From VRUE01 sp044867645 (GTDB lineage: Bacteria > Actinomycetota > Thermoleophilia > Solirubrobacterales > 70-9): a stretch of DNA of 64,000 bases. Position numbers and translations under genes: made by a program. Location of the stretch: contig JBIOVI010000045.1 of NCBI GenBank assembly GCA_044867645.1, positions 13,676 through 77,675 on the forward strand. The letters run 5' to 3'. Positions 60,737 through 64,000 of this stretch are shown piece after piece (the stretch's first letter is position 1; each line of letters starts with the position of its first letter). A model generated the notes under the pieces. It had not been told where the DNA came from, did no database searches, and saw nothing but the letters and a program-made list of their open reading frames with translations.

Positions 60737-63634
60737 ATGGCCAAGACCAGCGAAGTTGCCGCGCAAGCGGCAGTTCCTTCAGGCGCCGACATCGAGCGGG
60801 CGGCCGAGTTTGCCCGTGAGCCCTTGCTGCTCGATGGCGAGGGCCCCGAGGCGCTCGCGCCGGGAACGGCGCGCCGCCGCGCCCTCGACGCGGCGCTGAA
60901 AGAACTGGACGAAGGGGCTGAGGAGCCCTCGATCCAGTGGCGCCGGGACTTCTCCCTGCTGCTCGGCCTGGAGCGGCTGCTGGCCGAGGAGCCGCCGAAG
61001 CTGCGCGACGGCGCCGAGCTCAACCCGCACCAGGTCGACGCCCTCTCCGGCACGCTGACCGAGCTGATGTCCGAGCAGCAGACGGCGGCCGAAAACGGTG
61101 CCGCACCCGCCGCTGCCGACGTCGCCGATCCCACCGACGATGGCAAGGGGAGTTCCGACGAGGACTCCAACGACGAGGAGGAGCCAGAGGAGCTGGCCCC
61201 GGATGAGGAGCCCCAGGACTGGGAGGAAGAACCCGGCGAGGAGGACGAGGAGGCTGTCGCCGAGGTCGCCGACGATCCGGGCGCCGCCCGCCGCTTCTGG
61301 TTCGAGCATGCGACCGGGGCGGGCAAGACGGTCGCCGCGGTCGGCTTCATCGACGCATCGCGCACCGGCGGCGTCCTGATCCTCACCCATCGCCGCAACC
61401 TGGTCGACCAGTTCATCGGCGAGATCTCCGAGCGCGGCTACAAGGAGCGGTTGCGGCCGCCACTGCTCGACGGGCGCGACGATCCCGACGGGCCGGTCAC
61501 GGTCGAGACCTACCAGTGGTTCGTCCGCAATCACAAGAAAGTCTCCGACGCTTACTCGATCGTGATCTGCGACGAGGCCCACACCGCCCTTGGCGAGAAA
61601 ACCAGCGCCTGCATCCGGGCCTGGACCGGCCCCGTCTTCATCGGCATGACCGCGACCGGGGCGCTGATCGCCCGCCACGTCGCCGACCTCTTCCCGACTC
61701 AGACCTCGCGCTTCGACCTCGCCCAGGCGGCACGGCGCGGCGTGATCGCGCCGTTGCGCAGCATCCGCATCCCGCCTGGCCCGGGGGTGCGGACGATCGC
61801 CAAGGTGCCGCTGCGCAAAGGAGAGGTCGACCAGGACTTCGACCAGGAGGAGCTGGCCGCGCTGCTCGACCAGGAGCCCTTCAACGTGGCGATCGCCGAC
61901 CTCTACAAGACCCGCTTCAGCAAAGTGCCGGGTGTCCTTTACACGGCCGGTGTCCAGCACGCGAAGAACGTCGCCAAAGCGTTGCAGGGCGCGGGCATCG
62001 TTGCCCGGGCGGTCTCCGGCGAGACGCCGAAGCGCGAACTGGCGGAGATCCTTGCCGCCTTCGAGCGCGGCGAGGTCGACGTGCTCTGCAACGCGATGCT
62101 GCTCGCCGAGGGCTGGAACTCCCCCAGAGCGACCATCTGCATGCACCTGGCGCCCACCGCCTCGAGGCGGATCTACCAGCAGCGCGTCGGCCGCGTGACC
62201 CGCCGCAACCCGGGCAAGGAGGCGGGGCTCGTCATCGACCTCGTCCACCCCGCGACCCGCCACGACGAGGCAATCGTCACCCTCCACAGCCTGCTCGACC
62301 GCGACGTCTACCGCGGCGGCGCGATCGTCGTCGGGCCGGTCCGGCGCGGCCGCGGCCGGCGCGTGCGCGTCGAGCGCCGCGTGCTGCCGGTGACGCCGGA
62401 TCCGGACCGGCGCGCGGAGGTCTTCGAGCGCGAGCTGTGGCGGATCGCCGTCGAGCACCTCGACTACGCCGAGCAGCACGTGTGGGCGGCGCTGGCGGGC
62501 GCGCGTGTGGCGCCGAACGGCTGGCGACGCGCGAAGGCGATGCTGCACTTCGACCGCCAGGGCGACCTCAAGCGGCGCTTCCTGATCACCGCCGTCGAGC
62601 GCAACCGCAACGCGCAGCTGCGCCTGCGCGCGCTGCAGGAGATCGCCGCCGCGCGCGACGCCGAGGCGTTCGACGAGGCGATCGACCTGATGGCCACGTG
62701 GCCGCGCGACGAGCGCCGCGAGGGCGTGAAGATCATGCTGCAGGCGCTCGCCGAAAAGCGGATAGGCCGTAGGGATCAGGCGAACGCCTGGATATGGCGG
62801 ATGGCCGAGTACACGCGCGAGGTGCACGAGGAGTACGCCGTGCAGCGCTGGCCCGAGACGAAGCGGCTGCTCGGCCTGCTGGTGAACTCGTCGGGCGGCG
62901 CGCACGCGCGCAACGCCCGCCGCCTCGTGCATGCTGCGCGCAGACAGGATCGCCGCCTGTCCGCCGCCCTGCTCGCGGCCGCTCTGGCGCACACGCCGGA
63001 GGCGGAGGAGGCGCTGCGGGGCGCGCGCACGCGGATGGCGCGCAAGCCGTCGGCGCTGGCACGCGAGCTGCTGCGCAACTTCCCGAGAGGCCGGCGGGGT
63101 CGCGGCTCGCGCCGTCGACGCAAGGGCGCGAAGGACGGCGCCGGCGCCGGCGCCGAGGGCGTGAAGGCGGCCGTCGGCGCGGAGGCGCTCGACGCGGACC
63201 TGGATCTGGACGACGCGCTCGACGACGGCCCCTCGCCCGAGGTCGCCGAGGAGGCCTACGACGAGGCGCTCGACGGCGACGACGCCGTCGGGGACGCTCC
63301 GCCGTTGCCGCGGGAGGGTCGAGAGGACGTCGAAGAGGTCGTCGCGGAGGCGCTTGCGCACGATGCCGAGACGACGCCGGCGCGACCGCGTCGCAGACGC
63401 GGCTCGGGGCGCAGACGCGCATCGTCCGCCACCGCAAACGGTGCCGGAGCCGAAGTCAACGGGAGTGGCACGGGCGGGGACGCGGAGGCAGCGCTCGAGT
63501 TCGAGCTCGTGCCCGCCGCCGCCGCCGACGGCGACGCCGCCGACGCGCCGCCGGCCAGAAGAAGACGCGCGCCGCGCAGACGCAGAGCGGCCGCCAGAGC
63601 CGCTGCCGCAGAGCCCCGCGACGCCGGCGACTGA
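60737..63634 (+). CDS. Large DEAH-box superfamily 2 helicase with acidic insert and tail
   Basis: The 965-residue protein has helicase motifs: a Q-motif-like LNPHQVDAL (near 96), Walker A ATGAGKTVAA (near 192), ILTHRRNLVDQF, DEAH in VICDEAHTALG, GMTAT, then domain 2 with YTAGVQHAKNVAKAL, LLAEGWNSPRATI and QQRVGRVTRR. Between the Q motif and Walker A lies an insert of about 70 residues rich in Asp/Glu (DEDSNDEEEPEELAPDEEP). The C-terminal third is helical, then alternates Arg-rich and acidic blocks. It may be a repair, RNA or defence-type helicase. Its end is three bases from birA. Confidence 0.9.
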   Translation: MAKTSEVAAQAAVPSGADIERAAEFAREPLLLDGEGPEALAPGTARRRALDAALKELDEGAEEPSIQWRRDFSLLLGLERLLAEEPPKLRDGAELNPHQVDALSGTLTELMSEQQTAAENGAAPAAADVADPTDDGKGSSDEDSNDEEEPEELAPDEEPQDWEEEPGEEDEEAVAEVADDPGAARRFWFEHATGAGKTVAAVGFIDASRTGGVLILTHRRNLVDQFIGEISERGYKERLRPPLLDGRDDPDGPVTVETYQWFVRNHKKVSDAYSIVICDEAHTALGEKTSACIRAWTGPVFIGMTATGALIARHVADLFPTQTSRFDLAQAARRGVIAPLRSIRIPPGPGVRTIAKVPLRKGEVDQDFDQEELAALLDQEPFNVAIADLYKTRFSKVPGVLYTAGVQHAKNVAKALQGAGIVARAVSGETPKRELAEILAAFERGEVDVLCNAMLLAEGWNSPRATICMHLAPTASRRIYQQRVGRVTRRNPGKEAGLVIDLVHPATRHDEAIVTLHSLLDRDVYRGGAIVVGPVRRGRGRRVRVERRVLPVTPDPDRRAEVFERELWRIAVEHLDYAEQHVWAALAGARVAPNGWRRAKAMLHFDRQGDLKRRFLITAVERNRNAQLRLRALQEIAAARDAEAFDEAIDLMATWPRDERREGVKIMLQALAEKRIGRRDQANAWIWRMAEYTREVHEEYAVQRWPETKRLLGLLVNSSGGAHARNARRLVHAARRQDRRLSAALLAAALAHTPEAEEALRGARTRMARKPSALARELLRNFPRGRRGRGSRRRRKGAKDGAGAGAEGVKAAVGAEALDADLDLDDALDDGPSPEVAEEAYDEALDGDDAVGDAPPLPREGREDVEEVVAEALAHDAETTPARPRRRRGSGRRRASSATANGAGAEVNGSGTGGDAEAALEFELVPAAAADGDAADAPPARRRRAPRRRRAAARAAAAEPRDAGD

Positions 63635-63637
63635 CGG

Positions 63638-64000
63638 TCAGCCTCTCGGGATCGTCCCGAGGTGCACTTCGCCCGCGTCGAGCAGGACTTCCCCGTCGGG
63701 TCTGTCGCCGGGCCGCACGCGCAGCCTGCCGTCGTCGGCGATCCCGATCGCGGTGCCGCGCCCGCCGTTCCACGAGATCTCGCGGCCGGCGAGCGCGTCG
63801 CGCTCGCGGTAGGCCTCCATCGCCTGCTCGGGCGGTGCCGCGAGCCAGTGCGCGAGGCGGGTCAGCAGCAGGGCGAGCACCGGCTCGACGTCGGTCGGTC
63901 CACGCCCGAGCGACGTCGCCAGCTCGCGCAGCTCCGGCGGGAAGGCATCCTCCTCGACGGCGACGTTGAGGCCGATCCCGAGCACGACCCAGCCCTCCTG
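63638..64000 (-). CDS. birA: Biotin-protein ligase BirA, C-terminal part (5' partial)
   Basis: The 120 visible residues begin EGWVVLGIGLNVAV, the family's core strand, followed by FPPELRELATSLGR and a helical LLTRLAHWLAAP. The C-terminal SH3-like domain follows (GRGTAIGIADDGRLRVRPG). The enzyme attaches biotin to acyl-CoA carboxylases. The frame is open through the window edge. The class cannot be told from this part, as the N-terminal DNA-binding region is outside. Confidence 0.9.
   Translation of the reverse strand, partial: QEGWVVLGIGLNVAVEEDAFPPELRELATSLGRGPTDVEPVLALLLTRLAHWLAAPPEQAMEAYRERDALAGREISWNGGRGTAIGIADDGRLRVRPGDRPDGEVLLDAGEVHLGTIPRG

Overview
The window is 64 kb of GC-rich chromosomal DNA from a bacterium. 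I infer an actinobacterium, probably class Thermoleophilia (Solirubrobacterales-like). The grounds are a run of six Mce proteins, paired TreT and OtsA trehalose enzymes, the gene order rpsF-ssb-rpsR-rplI-dnaB, and several large secreted proteins ending in a short Cys/Lys-rich tail that I associate with that class. This placement comes from gene content, not from a database search. I see no CRISPR array, prophage, insertion sequence or rRNA. Two tRNA genes are present, Lys(CTT) and Arg(CCT).

Layout. 1-1.3 kb: end of tatC, a membrane-anchored helical-repeat protein and tRNA-Lys. 1.3-18.7 kb: an envelope lipid-transport locus, with one MMPL/RND transporter followed by six mce-type genes joined by 1-4 nt overlaps, bracketed by five secreted proteins of one unrecognised family and closed by a TetR regulator. 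No MlaE/YrbE permease or MlaF ATPase is visible. 18.8-25.4 kb (minus strand): rpsF, ssb, rpsR, rplI, a membrane protein, dnaB, a DnaC-type helicase loader and purA. 25.5-28.9 kb: a proline-rich anchored protein, then the treT-otsA pair. 29.0-31.9 kb: a response regulator, histidine kinase and HtrA-like lipoprotein protease in overlapping order, pointing to an envelope-stress circuit. 32.1-39.97 kb: thiL, two polytopic envelope proteins, a class A penicillin-binding protein, a small MscS channel, a CPBP protease and an L,D-transpeptidase.

40.1-43.2 kb: a Fic protein, a small membrane protein, an atypical SDR and a PyrE-like phosphoribosyltransferase. 43.3-57.6 kb: a region of secreted proteins. 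It holds two translationally coupled giants behind a good sigma-70-type promoter, a hipBA toxin-antitoxin pair with three evenly spaced operators, tRNA-Arg, two more secreted proteins and a frameshifted membrane gene. 57.6-64 kb: a TlpA-like lipoprotein, NfeD, slipin and GalT-like run on the minus strand, a large DEAH helicase with an acidic insert, and the end of birA.

The most notable points are four. First, the MMPL plus six-Mce locus with its five secreted paralogs. Second, the apparent re-use of that small secreted family as a repeated module inside the 1101-residue protein at 47 kb. Third, a set of nested palindromes between 25.6 and 38.1 kb. Fourth, the regularly spaced hipBA operators. 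No stretch over 300 bases lacks a gene call.
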